From Phycisphaerae bacterium (GTDB taxonomy: Bacteria; Planctomycetota; Phycisphaerae; UBA1845; PWPN01), in the NCBI GenBank assembly GCA_035384605.1, contig DAOOIV010000003.1, forward strand, positions 75,792 through 139,791: a stretch of DNA of 64,000 nucleotides. The letters run 5' to 3'. How positions within the stretch are numbered: the stretch's first letter is position 1; each line of letters starts with the position of its first letter. The notes below the pieces were generated by a model, which did no database searches, had not been told where the DNA came from, and saw nothing but the letters and a program-made list of their open reading frames with translations. A program made the translations under genes and the position numbers. Below, in pieces: positions 53,444 through 63,353 of this stretch.

Positions 53444-54745
53444 ATGGCTGCACAGACCCTCCTCATCAAGGGCGGAAGAATCATTGACCCGGCCTCAGGC
53501 CTGGATAAGATCGCCGACCTGCTCCTGGCCGACGGCAAGGTCGCCGGAATGAACCACAACCTGAACGCGCCAGGCGCTCAAACCGTCGACGCAACAGGGC
53601 TGATTGTCTGCCCAGGTCTGATCGACGTTCACGTCCACCTTCGCGAACCCGGCGACGAGGACGAAGAGACCATCGAGACCGGAACAGCAGCGGCCGTCGC
53701 GGGCGGATTCACCTCCGTGGCCTGTATGCCCAATACCAAGCCGACTCTCGACGACGAAGCTTCCATCGAATTCATCTACCACCAGTCGCAACGGGTCGGC
53801 TCCTGCAACGTCTACCCGGTCGGCGCGATCACCAAAGACCGCCAAGGCAAGGAGCTCGCCGAGATGGGTCAGATGGTCCGCTCCGGCGCGGTGGCCTTCT
53901 CTGACGACGGAAGCGGTGTGGCCAACACGCAACTGATGATCCAGGCCCTCAACTACGTTCGAATGTTCGACAAGCCGATCCTCCAGCACTGCGAGGATCC
54001 GGATGTCGTGGGCGGCGGCGTCATGAACGGCGGAGCCACGGCCGTCCGGCTTGGCCTCCCCGGCATCAGCCCCATCGCGGAGGAACTCATGCTCCAGCGG
54101 GACCTGACGCTGATCCGTGCCACCGGAGCCCGCTACCACGTGTGCCACGTCTCCACCGCCAGGGCCGTTGAGCTGGTACGCCAGGCAAAAGCCGCCGGCT
54201 TGCCGGTGACCGCCGAGGTATGCGCCCATCACCTCGTCCTGACAGAAGATCAGTGCGCCACCTACGACCCGAACTTCAAGATGAAACCGCCGCTGCGAAC
54301 GATGGAAGATGTCGAGGCCTGCCGGCGAGGCGTCGCCGACGGCACGATCGACTGCCTGGCGACCGACCACGCCCCGCACGGAATCCAGGAAAAGGAACTG
54401 GAGTTCCTTACCGCCCCGTTCGGGATCATCGGCCTGGAATCGGCCCTGCCCTTGTTCATCAGGGCACTGGTCGAGACGGGCCTGATGGACTGGCCTGCCA
54501 TGATCGACCGACTGACGGTCCGCCCGGCGAAAATGCTCTCAATCAGTAAGGGCACGCTGGCCGTTGGGGCCGACGCCGACGTGACGCTGATCGACCCGCA
54601 TTGCCGCTGGATGATCGACGTGAACCAATTCCGCTCCAAGAGCCGCAACTGTCCATTCCACGGGTGGGAAGTCACCGGCCGTGCGGTGATGACCATCGTG
54701 GGCGGCGAGATCAAGCACCGGCTCAATCGCATGGCCGTTGCGTGA
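53444..54745 (+). CDS. pyrC: Dihydroorotase
   Basis: 433 residues from the ATG at 53444 (agaggaag upstream); the frame extends to 53348 but reads as non-coding. Cyclises N-carbamoyl-aspartate to dihydroorotate in pyrimidine synthesis. Type I enzyme motifs: GLIDVHVHLREPG (zinc His pair), CMPNTKPT, CHVSTARAVEL and ATDHAPH (catalytic Asp), plus a C-terminal composite sandwich. No pyrB partner is seen nearby. Followed closely by a kinase-like gene. Confidence 0.93.
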   Translation: MAAQTLLIKGGRIIDPASGLDKIADLLLADGKVAGMNHNLNAPGAQTVDATGLIVCPGLIDVHVHLREPGDEDEETIETGTAAAVAGGFTSVACMPNTKPTLDDEASIEFIYHQSQRVGSCNVYPVGAITKDRQGKELAEMGQMVRSGAVAFSDDGSGVANTQLMIQALNYVRMFDKPILQHCEDPDVVGGGVMNGGATAVRLGLPGISPIAEELMLQRDLTLIRATGARYHVCHVSTARAVELVRQAKAAGLPVTAEVCAHHLVLTEDQCATYDPNFKMKPPLRTMEDVEACRRGVADGTIDCLATDHAPHGIQEKELEFLTAPFGIIGLESALPLFIRALVETGLMDWPAMIDRLTVRPAKMLSISKGTLAVGADADVTLIDPHCRWMIDVNQFRSKSRNCPFHGWEVTGRAVMTIVGGEIKHRLNRMAVA

Positions 54746-54758
54746 ACATCGGACCTCG

Positions 54759-56531
54759 ATGGCGATGACCGACCAGCCAGCCTCAGCCAGCATCGCCCCA
54801 CGCGTCAAGCCGAACAGAGAGCTTGTCGAGCCCCACGAATGGATCCGCCGCCGCATCGACGACTGGCACTGGCGAATCCGCTCGGACTGGCTGGCTCTGT
54901 TCGAATCATCGCAATGCCCTTCCTGGCTCGATCTCCAAAACGACCCCCGCGCGAGACTGTTCAAAAGCAATGAGATTCGAGACGTGTTCCGTGTCCAAAC
55001 AGACTGCGGCGCGGTGTTCGCCAAGATCGCCCGGCCGGTAACCTGGTTGGACCGTCTGCGACGTCTGATCCTCGGCCCTGACAGCCTGCGCGAGTGGCGG
55101 GCGGCCGAGCACGCGATCCGGTGTGGAATCGCCACCGTCGTGCCCGTGGCCGCGGCGTGGCGATCAACAAACGGGCGCGAACCGGCAAGTATCTTCATCA
55201 CAATGGAGACGCCGGATGCCGAACAACTTGACACCTGGTGGCTTCGAGCCGGCATCGGGAGTTCGTTGCGAAGAAACGACCGAAACGCGGTCATCGACGC
55301 CGTGGCTGAGCTGATCGCACGCGCACATCACGGGGCCTTCGTGCACACAGACCTGCATGCCGGCAACATTCTGGTCTTCCCGTACGGTGACGGCAGGTAT
55401 GGCGCTTGCTTCGTCGACCTGCAGGCTGTTTCCATCCGCCGTCGCCTCAGTAATCGCCGGGCCATCCGTAACTTGGCCGCCTTCGGCAACTGGTTCCGCT
55501 TCAACGCCTCGTTGACCGACCGGATGCGGTTTCTCCATGCTTACATGGCGTGGCGCGGGCGACTCCGGCCGGACCTGAACCTGATTCAAGACCGGCGCAG
55601 GCTCGTCGGAGAACTTGAGCACGCAGCACGGATTCATGCAAATGCCCAGGCCGCCAAACGCGACCGCCAGGCTCTTCGCAACGGCCGGCGATTCGGCATC
55701 CTCCGTCTCGACCGCAGGACAAGAGCCCGCGTGTTCCTCTGGACCAAACAGACGACGCCGGGCTCGGCGGTCCCCAAGACGCCGTTGACACGCCGGTGGT
55801 GGCGAGGGCAACTGGCATCGAGAGTGCTTTCCACCCCGGGAACAGACAGAATCTGCCGCAGAAGCAGAAGTGAACACGCCCGGGGTTCATTCGATCTGGA
55901 ACTCGAAGACGGCAAGTCCATCCCGGTGGTCCTCCTGGGCAGGCGCCCTACCCTTGGCCGGCAACTGAAACACGTCTTATTCTCGTCTCCCGAGATGCGA
56001 CTCTGGAAAACAGCCAACGCCCTGCTCAACCGGGGCATCCCGGCCGCACGCCCCTTGGCCGTCTGCGAAAGGCGATGCTGCGGCTTGCTCCGATACGCTC
56101 TCGTTCTCATCGAGAAGCCCCCAGGGGCACGATCGCTGCACGAATTCATCCAGGAACAGACGAGGGGCTTGCCGCCCCAGGAGCGGCATCGCGTCAGGGC
56201 CGGCATCGCCGGCCAAATCGGCGCGTTGTTCCGCAAGCTCGATGAGGAAGGCTTCGTTTACGACAAACTGAAGGCCTCGGACCTCACCATATGTCTTAGC
56301 CGGTTTTCTGCCGACAAGCCCGTTGTGGTTTTGAGCGGATACCTCGACCTCCGCCAGGCCCGCTCTCGCGACCCGCTCGCCAACCTCCCCGCGCTCATTC
56401 GACTCAGCGCAGACCTGCGAGAGTGTCCACACGTCAGCCGGACCGACCGGCTGCGGGTGCTCAAGCGATACCTCGACCGCTTCGGCAAACCGGCGGCCGA
56501 CTGGAGGCAAGTCTGGCGAGAGATGGGATGA
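54759..56531 (+). CDS. Double Kdo-kinase/WaaP-like protein kinase fold
   Basis: About 590 residues from the ATG at 54759, 13 bp after pyrC; a TTG at 54738 is also possible. The N-terminal half (~50-290) has lipopolysaccharide-kinase signatures: AKIARP with the catalytic Lys, HTDLHAGNILV (catalytic loop) and CFVDLQAVS (metal Asp). The C-terminal half (~380-590) is a second kinase-like fold in which the loop reads VYDKLKASDL, losing the usual Asn and probably activity. Likely phosphorylates the inner core sugar of lipopolysaccharide at the membrane. Fusion of an active and a degenerate copy is notable. Confidence 0.7.
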   Translation: MAMTDQPASASIAPRVKPNRELVEPHEWIRRRIDDWHWRIRSDWLALFESSQCPSWLDLQNDPRARLFKSNEIRDVFRVQTDCGAVFAKIARPVTWLDRLRRLILGPDSLREWRAAEHAIRCGIATVVPVAAAWRSTNGREPASIFITMETPDAEQLDTWWLRAGIGSSLRRNDRNAVIDAVAELIARAHHGAFVHTDLHAGNILVFPYGDGRYGACFVDLQAVSIRRRLSNRRAIRNLAAFGNWFRFNASLTDRMRFLHAYMAWRGRLRPDLNLIQDRRRLVGELEHAARIHANAQAAKRDRQALRNGRRFGILRLDRRTRARVFLWTKQTTPGSAVPKTPLTRRWWRGQLASRVLSTPGTDRICRRSRSEHARGSFDLELEDGKSIPVVLLGRRPTLGRQLKHVLFSSPEMRLWKTANALLNRGIPAARPLAVCERRCCGLLRYALVLIEKPPGARSLHEFIQEQTRGLPPQERHRVRAGIAGQIGALFRKLDEEGFVYDKLKASDLTICLSRFSADKPVVVLSGYLDLRQARSRDPLANLPALIRLSADLRECPHVSRTDRLRVLKRYLDRFGKPAADWRQVWREMG

Positions 56532-56823
56532 CCGCTTGGACGATTGACTCGGACGCACCGGCGCTCTCGTCCGGACCCTGCATCATGATCCTTCCGCCGA
56601 TTCTGTCCGCTTTGCCATCCTGACGGGCAGCCGGGCCACGGGCGGCTCTCGCGTCGAGAACCGTGCGGGCAGTCGCGTCCGGACTCCGGCCAACGAGGAA
56701 GCACCCGAGATGACGACCGAGGCAAAGTCATACCCGCCGCATCCAGCCTGGAGAAATCGATGACGCCCGATTCCTGCAAGGATGGTGCGAACCGGAACGG
56801 ATCGGCAAAGATGCGGAATGAAC

Positions 56824-59259
56824 TCAGGGCACAACATACTGCAACTCGTCGGCCGGGTCGTCGATGCGGAAGGACAGCCCCCACTGGCCCTGGTTCTGTA
56901 TGAGCTTGATAAGAACCGTGTTACGACCTTTCCTGAGACGGATGTCGAAGCGGTCCTGATCCGGTTGAAGGGCCCGGTCCGCCTTGCACGTGTGCACCAG
57001 ATCGCCGTTGATCCAAACCTTGATCCCGTCGTCGCTGCCCGCGTAAACCGTGGCCTGTCGGTCGTCCGGGGAGATCACTTCGGTGTAAACATAGAAAACG
57101 AACGACTCGCCGTCCTCGAAATACTTGTCGTCTGACACCATCAGCCCGCTGGGAACGCGGATCTTTCTCCAGCCAACGGGGCCGCGTTTGCCGGAAAAGC
57201 TCTGGTCCGCCTTGAACGGCTCCGTCTCCGGCGGATAGGTCTGGTCGGTACCCATCTTGCTGGGGTTCGGAAACGGTCCCATGAGGTACCAGTTGCGAAC
57301 GAAATTGCGGTAAGGCTCGAGGATAAAAAAATCCAGGATGACGCAGCAGCGATCACCTTCTACCGGCTTGCCGCTCAGGCGAACACTGAGGGTGTTAGGC
57401 CCCTTGACCAAACGAACCCATTCGCCGATCGGCTTGCCGTCTTGGAGGATTTCAAAGTCGGAGGCCTTCACGCCCCTCGCTAGCCGGGCTTCGATCGAGA
57501 ACCGCCCGTCGTCCGGCGCGGGAATGGTGATCGGCACGGTGGTTCCGGCTTGGCCGCTGATTTTCAGGCCTTTGCCAAAGGACATCTGTTCGGGTAAGTC
57601 GTCGTCGGTAACGATCTCCGCGCCGACCGGCGGCTTGTCGGCGGCAATCATGTTTTCGGCATCGATGCCCTTGGCGTGACGCGGCCCCTGTGGGATGCGC
57701 GACTCGACGGGCGTCGAGGTGAAGAAGTCGCTACCCCCGGCAGCCTGATACCAATAGGCCATTGAACTGTAGTCGTTGGGGATCGGTGGCTTGGTGATGG
57801 CTGCATAATTCTCGATGGTCATCTTGAAGGAGTTGTCGAAAGGAATGCTGTCCGCGACGTGCCAGCGGTAACAGGACTGCCGGCGACGCTGGCCGAACTC
57901 GCCGGGGGTGGGACAGCCGTGGAAGGCGTTGGCAAAATGGCGAATGCCCCACGCATCGCCAAAGTAGTCCTCGCTGCCGGTGCCGAAGGTTGACGGAAAC
58001 TTCTCGCCGTCCACCCAGACTTTCTCATCTCCTTCGCCCCACCAGCCGCCGGCAATGTTATCGATGAAGAGAGCCGCGCCCACGAATCGTCCTGGACCGG
58101 CGCATTCCAGGAAGGGGTAGTCAAAGTCTTTGCTGACCGGATCGCGGCGCCATTTGGCGTGGAAACGAGCGGCTCCGGCCGGCGGCCCACCCTGCTGGTA
58201 AACGATCCGGGTGCGGAGTTGGGCGGGTCTGCGGCCTTGGTTGGTGACCACAAAACGCGCCGATTGGGCGAAGGGCATACGCCAATAGCAGTAGTTCAGG
58301 TCGTCGGTGATGCCCAGCGGCAAACTCTTGTATGACGCCTCGTCCCAGGCATCTCCGAAAAAGTCGCCGATCGGCGCTTCCACCGCCGGCGCCGCATCGC
58401 CGTCGAAGAAGATTTGCAGCAAGACCTTTCGACGGGCCCAGCGCTCTTCAGAGGTCAGCTTGGTCAGGAACTGACGCACGGTCCCCGGGCCTTTCAGATC
58501 GGCCACCGGTATGGGCTGGCCGGGAACCAAGGTGGTGTTCTTTTCGATGGTGAGCGCGTTCTGAACCGGTTGAGGATCAACGCCACAGTTTGCCAGCGCC
58601 TTGCACACCCTCTGGAAGACGATCTCCTCGGCCGGCGTGTGCTCCAGGCTGAAGGTCTTGACCCGCCATTCCTTCGGAAACGTCGTATATCCGATATGGT
58701 AGTACTGGTTGACGGGCTTGTCGGCGGTTACTCTGCAACTCTTGGCGTAGGGAATGGGAACGTAGCAGTTTGACGCCGGGTTATCACCCCCCACGTCGGT
58801 GCGTCGCTGCCACACAAGCGGCTTGGGGAAACCGGTAACCTTGCCGGTGAATAGTGCGCTGAATTCATGCTCAAGCTGGGGCTTCTCCGCCCCGTCAAAG
58901 TAGAAGCGAATCCGCCCCTGCGGGTTCGCCGACCAGATCCGCCAGATACAACCCGGGCCTTCCATCTCGGCCATGACTCCCTCGCCGGTGGCCGGGTCGA
59001 TGCGAAGGTAGTGGCCGGCATCGCCGTTGGCATCCCATTTCACATACTGGTCGGAGGCCTCGTCGTACCTGGATGCCCGGTCATAGCTGGAGAACTGCTT
59101 GCAGGTCTGCCCGTGCTCCAGAACGACGAGATGATCCAGATCGATCAGCTTGTTCAGAAACCAGGTGTAGTCTTTGAGTGCGTCATCCGTGGCTTGTGCC
59201 CCCGCAAAAGACACGCTCCAGGCCGTGACCGCCACAAGAATCAGATGTGATCTTCGCAT
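56824..59259 (-). CDS. DUF2961 (GH172-like) secreted glycosidase
   Basis: 811 residues with signal peptide (LILVAVTAWSVSFAGA). Family hallmark FGTGSEDYFGDAWG near the middle and WRIWSANPQGRIRFYFDG match DUF2961, whose studied members are GH172 fructofuranosidases/arabinofuranosidases that act as trimers or hexamers. A C-terminal beta-sandwich (~690-800, YAGSDDGIKVWINGDLV) resembles PA14/galactose-binding-like modules added to glycosidases. ggaggag lies upstream of the ATG. Extracellular sugar-chain trimming is inferred. Confidence 0.82.
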   Translation of the reverse strand: MRRSHLILVAVTAWSVSFAGAQATDDALKDYTWFLNKLIDLDHLVVLEHGQTCKQFSSYDRASRYDEASDQYVKWDANGDAGHYLRIDPATGEGVMAEMEGPGCIWRIWSANPQGRIRFYFDGAEKPQLEHEFSALFTGKVTGFPKPLVWQRRTDVGGDNPASNCYVPIPYAKSCRVTADKPVNQYYHIGYTTFPKEWRVKTFSLEHTPAEEIVFQRVCKALANCGVDPQPVQNALTIEKNTTLVPGQPIPVADLKGPGTVRQFLTKLTSEERWARRKVLLQIFFDGDAAPAVEAPIGDFFGDAWDEASYKSLPLGITDDLNYCYWRMPFAQSARFVVTNQGRRPAQLRTRIVYQQGGPPAGAARFHAKWRRDPVSKDFDYPFLECAGPGRFVGAALFIDNIAGGWWGEGDEKVWVDGEKFPSTFGTGSEDYFGDAWGIRHFANAFHGCPTPGEFGQRRRQSCYRWHVADSIPFDNSFKMTIENYAAITKPPIPNDYSSMAYWYQAAGGSDFFTSTPVESRIPQGPRHAKGIDAENMIAADKPPVGAEIVTDDDLPEQMSFGKGLKISGQAGTTVPITIPAPDDGRFSIEARLARGVKASDFEILQDGKPIGEWVRLVKGPNTLSVRLSGKPVEGDRCCVILDFFILEPYRNFVRNWYLMGPFPNPSKMGTDQTYPPETEPFKADQSFSGKRGPVGWRKIRVPSGLMVSDDKYFEDGESFVFYVYTEVISPDDRQATVYAGSDDGIKVWINGDLVHTCKADRALQPDQDRFDIRLRKGRNTVLIKLIQNQGQWGLSFRIDDPADELQYVVP

Positions 59260-59840
59260 GTTTGTGCGTCTCCTCCGTTCTGTCAGAGCTTATGGGTCAT
59301 TCTCGCGTGGATGCTTTCCGACGCGCGTCTGAAAGAACGATCCGTAGTGTACCTTCACTGCCGCGCTGCACAAGGGGTGCGTGACAGTCTGGGCGGGCAT
59401 GCCGACCGGTCCAGGTTGGGCGATCAACCCCGTTCAGGGGGGGCCGCCAAAGGCCGGCCGTGATGCGGCCGGTTGGTGGTCGCCCGCGGTTCTTCTTCCT
59501 TTCTGTGGTCTCAGCCCGTTTCAACGGGCTTACCGGACAAGGACAGGCCCGTTAAAACGGCCTCGATGGGATAACACAGTAAGGGGGGGAATTGGCCGAC
59601 CGGGAACCAGTCGTAAAACGACTGGCCTATTTGCCCTTCAGTAAAGACCGCTGAAGCGCTCTGCTTTCGGCTTGCGCTCACCACAACCGGGTCAGCCGCA
59701 AGGAGTGCCGCCGCTTCTGTCACCGGCCCCTGCACAAGCCCCTCATCGCAGGCCCCTTGCCCTGGCCCGTGCCACGTGCTATACTCAAGGTGTTCGTGCG
59801 AGCTCCATTTCGCATACCCCACCCTTCGGCGGAGTGGACA
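59260..59840. other. 581-bp intergenic region with a hairpin cluster
   Basis: Upstream of both flanking genes (leftward DUF2961 and rightward prepilin-like). It carries three short palindromes at 59513-59530, 59545-59563 and 59607-59625 sharing a CGTT..AACG or CGTAAAACG core, and no coding sequence that looks real. Confidence 0.5.
59513..59625. repeat. Cluster of three REP-like palindromes
   Basis: AGCCCGTT-TC-AACGGGCT is perfect; AGGCCCGTTAAAACGGCCT is near-perfect with one bulged base; CCAGTCGT-AAA-ACGACTGG is perfect. Their similar cores suggest one family of short mobile palindromes. Confidence 0.5.
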
Positions 59841-60620
59841 ATGCGGACTCATTCTGGCCATCGTGGTTTCACGCTGATCGAGATGCTCGTCGTGGTCGCG
59901 ATCATCGCCCTGCTGGTCGCTATTCTCCTGCCCGCGCTGGAGGGAGCGCGCCGGAACGCCAAATCGGTGGTGTGCTTGTCCAACCTGATGAGCATCGGCT
60001 CGGCGATGAAGCTTTACCAGGGCGACTACCACGGCTGGCTTCCCGTCGGACCGGCAGACAAGTTGTGGTACATCGACAGCACGCTCGGGACGGTGCGCGA
60101 GCCCGCTCCCGGCAGAAGACCGTTCCCTTGGTCGAACTGTCATTGGGGCGGAAAGCGGGCGGCTTGGATCCATGACGTTGAGAACGATCCGCCCAAGCCG
60201 GAGGTTCTCGGTCGTCCGTTGACCAGGTACTTGTACCGCGGAACGGGGCTGGACCAGCCGACACCGCTGTTCGAGTGTCCCGCCGACGTGGGCGACCCCA
60301 TGATTGAGAATCCGGTGGGCCAGTTGCCTGTTCACTATCTTTGTGGCAACAGCTACTACACGAACCCGTGGAATCGCTACAAGCCCCCCGGCCGGCGACG
60401 CCCTTCCCCATCATCGATCGTGCTTGTCGAAGATGCTCCTATGTACATGGATCTTGTTCACAAGCAGCAGCGGATGGGCTGGCACGGTCGGTTCTCCGTG
60501 CACAACGCGCTGTTCCTCGATTTCCATGCCGAAGCCAAGTACATGGATACGCGAACGTTCGTAGGTCCCGGCTGGTTCGTCGAGAACTACTTCAACATCA
60601 TGGATTACTACAAATACTGA
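59841..60620 (+). CDS. Prepilin-type N-terminal domain protein
   Basis: 259 residues from the ATG at 59841 (cggag 6 bases upstream); the frame extends to 59757 without support. HRG/FTLIEMLVVVAIIALLVAIL is the prepilin segment; CLSNLMSIGSAMKLYQGDYH follows. C-terminal FSVHNALFLDFHAEAKY is a variant of the FxDGHx pattern. Third independent prepilin-like protein in this window. Its role is unknown; export and processing by a prepilin peptidase are expected. Confidence 0.8.
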   Translation: MRTHSGHRGFTLIEMLVVVAIIALLVAILLPALEGARRNAKSVVCLSNLMSIGSAMKLYQGDYHGWLPVGPADKLWYIDSTLGTVREPAPGRRPFPWSNCHWGGKRAAWIHDVENDPPKPEVLGRPLTRYLYRGTGLDQPTPLFECPADVGDPMIENPVGQLPVHYLCGNSYYTNPWNRYKPPGRRRPSPSSIVLVEDAPMYMDLVHKQQRMGWHGRFSVHNALFLDFHAEAKYMDTRTFVGPGWFVENYFNIMDYYKY

Positions 60621-60815
60621 CGACAGCCGGCCGAAAGCCGAAGCCCGTCCCATGCCCAGTCTTTCCCTCGCCTGCGTTCGGCTGGTTCGCGCCTTGTTGG
60701 TTGTGCATTCTGGGCGCGGGGGTATCATCACCTGACGCCGGTCTGGGCATTTCATGTGTCAAAGGGCGCCGGCCGGAACATCGTCTGTTGCGGTTCGTGG
60801 ATGCGGAGCAATCTT

Positions 60816-62036
60816 ATGACAACAACTCGCCCCGCAGCAGGTGTGCCTGAGCCTCCAGAGGTTCGCGAGCAGGTCGATGCGGCTCGACGCGGCTTGGCGA
60901 AGGCAATGCTCCAACAAGACGCCAATGCTGTTGAATCCGCCGTTGCCCGAATGCACGAGGCTCTGGGCGAGTGGGCGACCGTCCCCGAGACGGCTCCGCG
61001 GTTTGCCGGTTCCCCCAATCCTGACGTCGCTGTCGCGCCGGATCGGTTACGACGTTTGTGGACCGCCGGTTGGGCTGCCGCGGACAAGGCATACAGCGGA
61101 GATGGCCGCTGGGGCTTGCCAAGGGATCATCCCGAGGTGCGCCACACGTTGCTGCGTCAGACGGCCTACGTCATCATCGGCGGGATCGCCGCGATGCGGC
61201 AGGGCTTCGGCGACGAGGCGGCAATCCGCAAACGAGTAAAGGAAGGTCTCGATTACCTGCTTTCAGTGCAAAAACCGAATGGCTTGTTCCCTTTTCCCGA
61301 TGTGCGCGGCTGGCATCCGCACTTCTCGCCGCCGCTGCAGTCGCTTTACGCTCAACACCCCGAGGCGTTCCAGGACGGCTGGATCATCGACGATTTCGGC
61401 GACGGCGGCCTGCAGTTCGACAACGGTGTGTGCGCGGTGACGATGTTGACGGCATTCGAGCACTTCAAGACGACGGCGTACCGCGAATCCGCCGAGCGGG
61501 CTTGCCGCTGGGCGGTCGAACGGCCGGTCGTGCCGAATTGGAACTACAACGCCTTTTCGGTCTGGGCCTTGGCCCGGTGCGTTGAAGCTGTCGGCCGTGA
61601 GGACTTTCGTGCCCCGGCCATACAGAAAACGGTGCTTGGCATTCTGCCGGGGCAACTGCCGGCCGGCCGCTGGCTCGACCGCCATAACTGCCGAACCGTG
61701 TATCACGCGATTATTCTGCGGGCCCTGGCCATGCTGTATCGAATTCTGCCCCAGGAGCCGCCGTTGCGAAAATGGGTGCGAAGTGCCATCGAGCGGGCTG
61801 AGGCGGTTCTGCTCGACGAACTGTACACCTCCGGGGCCTCCGATGCCGATCACTCGCTGACCGCGTTGTGCGAGGTCGAGAAGGCCCTTGGCTCGTCGGC
61901 ACGGCGCCTGGGCGCGATCCGCGTGATCGTCAATGCGATGATCGCGCGGCTGGTTGATGGTCGAGCGACGGAACTGGACGATGTCAGCTTGTTGGCGGTG
62001 GGCCAGGCGGTTGAGGCTTTCGCAAAACGATCGTAG
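60816..62036 (+). CDS. Alpha/alpha-toroid protein of unknown function
   Basis: About 406 residues from the ATG at 60816 (ggag 7 bases upstream). Nearly all-helical with repeats typical of an alpha/alpha toroid (YVIIGGIAAMRQGFG, YLLSVQKPNGLFPF, VCAVTMLTAFEHF, YNAFSVWALARCVEAVG). No signal peptide, so probably cytoplasmic. It could be a glycosidase-like or epimerase-like enzyme, but no catalytic motif is recognised. It ends 12 bp before an aminotransferase gene, so the two are probably cotranscribed and may act on one sugar pathway. Confidence 0.55.
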   Translation: MTTTRPAAGVPEPPEVREQVDAARRGLAKAMLQQDANAVESAVARMHEALGEWATVPETAPRFAGSPNPDVAVAPDRLRRLWTAGWAAADKAYSGDGRWGLPRDHPEVRHTLLRQTAYVIIGGIAAMRQGFGDEAAIRKRVKEGLDYLLSVQKPNGLFPFPDVRGWHPHFSPPLQSLYAQHPEAFQDGWIIDDFGDGGLQFDNGVCAVTMLTAFEHFKTTAYRESAERACRWAVERPVVPNWNYNAFSVWALARCVEAVGREDFRAPAIQKTVLGILPGQLPAGRWLDRHNCRTVYHAIILRALAMLYRILPQEPPLRKWVRSAIERAEAVLLDELYTSGASDADHSLTALCEVEKALGSSARRLGAIRVIVNAMIARLVDGRATELDDVSLLAVGQAVEAFAKRS

Positions 62037-62048
62037 GCTGAAGGCGGA

Positions 62049-63353
62049 ATGATGAATGGTGAACGGCGAGCAATGAACATGGCCTCACACTCCGGGTGCA
62101 AAGGCGACGTTCCGGTCTTCGTTCAGACCGGTCAAACCGACGCCGGCGGCGAGTTGGATCGCTGGCGCCAGGTTGGCGAGGAAGAAGCACGGCAAGCTTA
62201 CCAGATGGTGCTGCGCAATGAACTGTCGGGGGGGACGCCGGTGGTGCGCGAGTTCGAGCAGGTGTGGCGCGAGATGACCGGCCTGAAATACTGCCTGACC
62301 ACCTGCAACGGCACACTCGCGATCTACAGCGCGTTGTTCGGGCTGGGCGTTGGGCCGGGCGACGAGGTGATCTGCCCGACGTACACGTGGATCTGCTCGA
62401 TCAGCCCGGCACTGCTTCTGGGAGCACGGCCGGTTTTTTGCGACTCGGACCCGTTGACCATGCAACTCGATCCCGCGGACGTTCGCCGGAGAATCACGCC
62501 GCGCACGCGGGCCATTGTCGTGGTTCATCTGTGGGGCTGGGTCGCGGACATGGACGCCATCATGGCCGTCAGTCGCGAGACGGGTGTGCCGGTGCTCGAG
62601 GACTGCTCGCACGCTCACGGAGCCACGTACAAGGGACGGCCGGTCGGGTCGATCGGGCACGTCGGCTGTTGGAGCCTGCAGGGCACCAAGCCGGTCAGCG
62701 GCGGCGAAGGCGGCGTGCTCGCGACCAACAACGTCGAGATCTTTGATCGCGCATGCCTGCTGGGGCAGGTCAACCGCATGGCCGGGATGGACCTGCAGAC
62801 CGCTTCGTATCAGAAGCATCAGCCGCTCGGTCTGGGAATGAAAACGCGGGCACATCCGCTGGGCATCGGCATCGCCCTGGTGCAGTTGCGCAAGCTGGCC
62901 GGGTTGAATGAGCGGCGGCGGCAGTATGTCGAAACGGTCGAGGCGGCGTTGAAGGACTTGCCGGGCGTGGCCCCGGTACCGACGTCCGAGGGTTCCGTGC
63001 GCGGCGGGTACTACGCGTTCCCGATCCACTATCGGCCGGACGAGCTCGGCGGCCGGCCCGCCGGAGAGCTGATCGAGAAGCTGAAGTCGAAAGGCATACC
63101 AGCCGGCGGGAGCACCTACCAACTGCTCCACCGGCTGCCGCTGTTCGCGCAGGGCTTCGATATCTTCACCCTTGGCCGCGGACCGTTATGCGAAGGCTGG
63201 CGAGGCTACCGCGAGGGCGACTTCCCTATGGCCGAGCAACTGCACCGCGACTTGGTGTTCCTGCCGATGCTGAGCGACCCGGCACCAGGGGCGGTCGATC
63301 GGGTCATTGCGGCCCTGCGGGATAGCGTGCGAGGAATGGCGAATCAGGAATGA
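62049..63353 (+). CDS. DegT/DnrJ/EryC1/StrS-type sugar aminotransferase
   Basis: 434 residues from the ATG at 62049; internal ATGs at 62073 and 62079 are possible starts. PLP-dependent fold: NGTLAIYSALFGLGVGPGDE, PTYTWICSISPALLLGARPV, LEDCSHAHGA (Asp holding PLP) and SLQGTKPVSGGEGG (Schiff-base Lys). Enzymes of this family transfer an amino group to keto-sugars, or dehydrate or oxidise sugars such as inosose; substrate unknown. The last five residues (MANQE) come from the repeat unit that starts here. Confidence 0.85.
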   Translation: MMNGERRAMNMASHSGCKGDVPVFVQTGQTDAGGELDRWRQVGEEEARQAYQMVLRNELSGGTPVVREFEQVWREMTGLKYCLTTCNGTLAIYSALFGLGVGPGDEVICPTYTWICSISPALLLGARPVFCDSDPLTMQLDPADVRRRITPRTRAIVVVHLWGWVADMDAIMAVSRETGVPVLEDCSHAHGATYKGRPVGSIGHVGCWSLQGTKPVSGGEGGVLATNNVEIFDRACLLGQVNRMAGMDLQTASYQKHQPLGLGMKTRAHPLGIGIALVQLRKLAGLNERRRQYVETVEAALKDLPGVAPVPTSEGSVRGGYYAFPIHYRPDELGGRPAGELIEKLKSKGIPAGGSTYQLLHRLPLFAQGFDIFTLGRGPLCEGWRGYREGDFPMAEQLHRDLVFLPMLSDPAPGAVDRVIAALRDSVRGMANQE

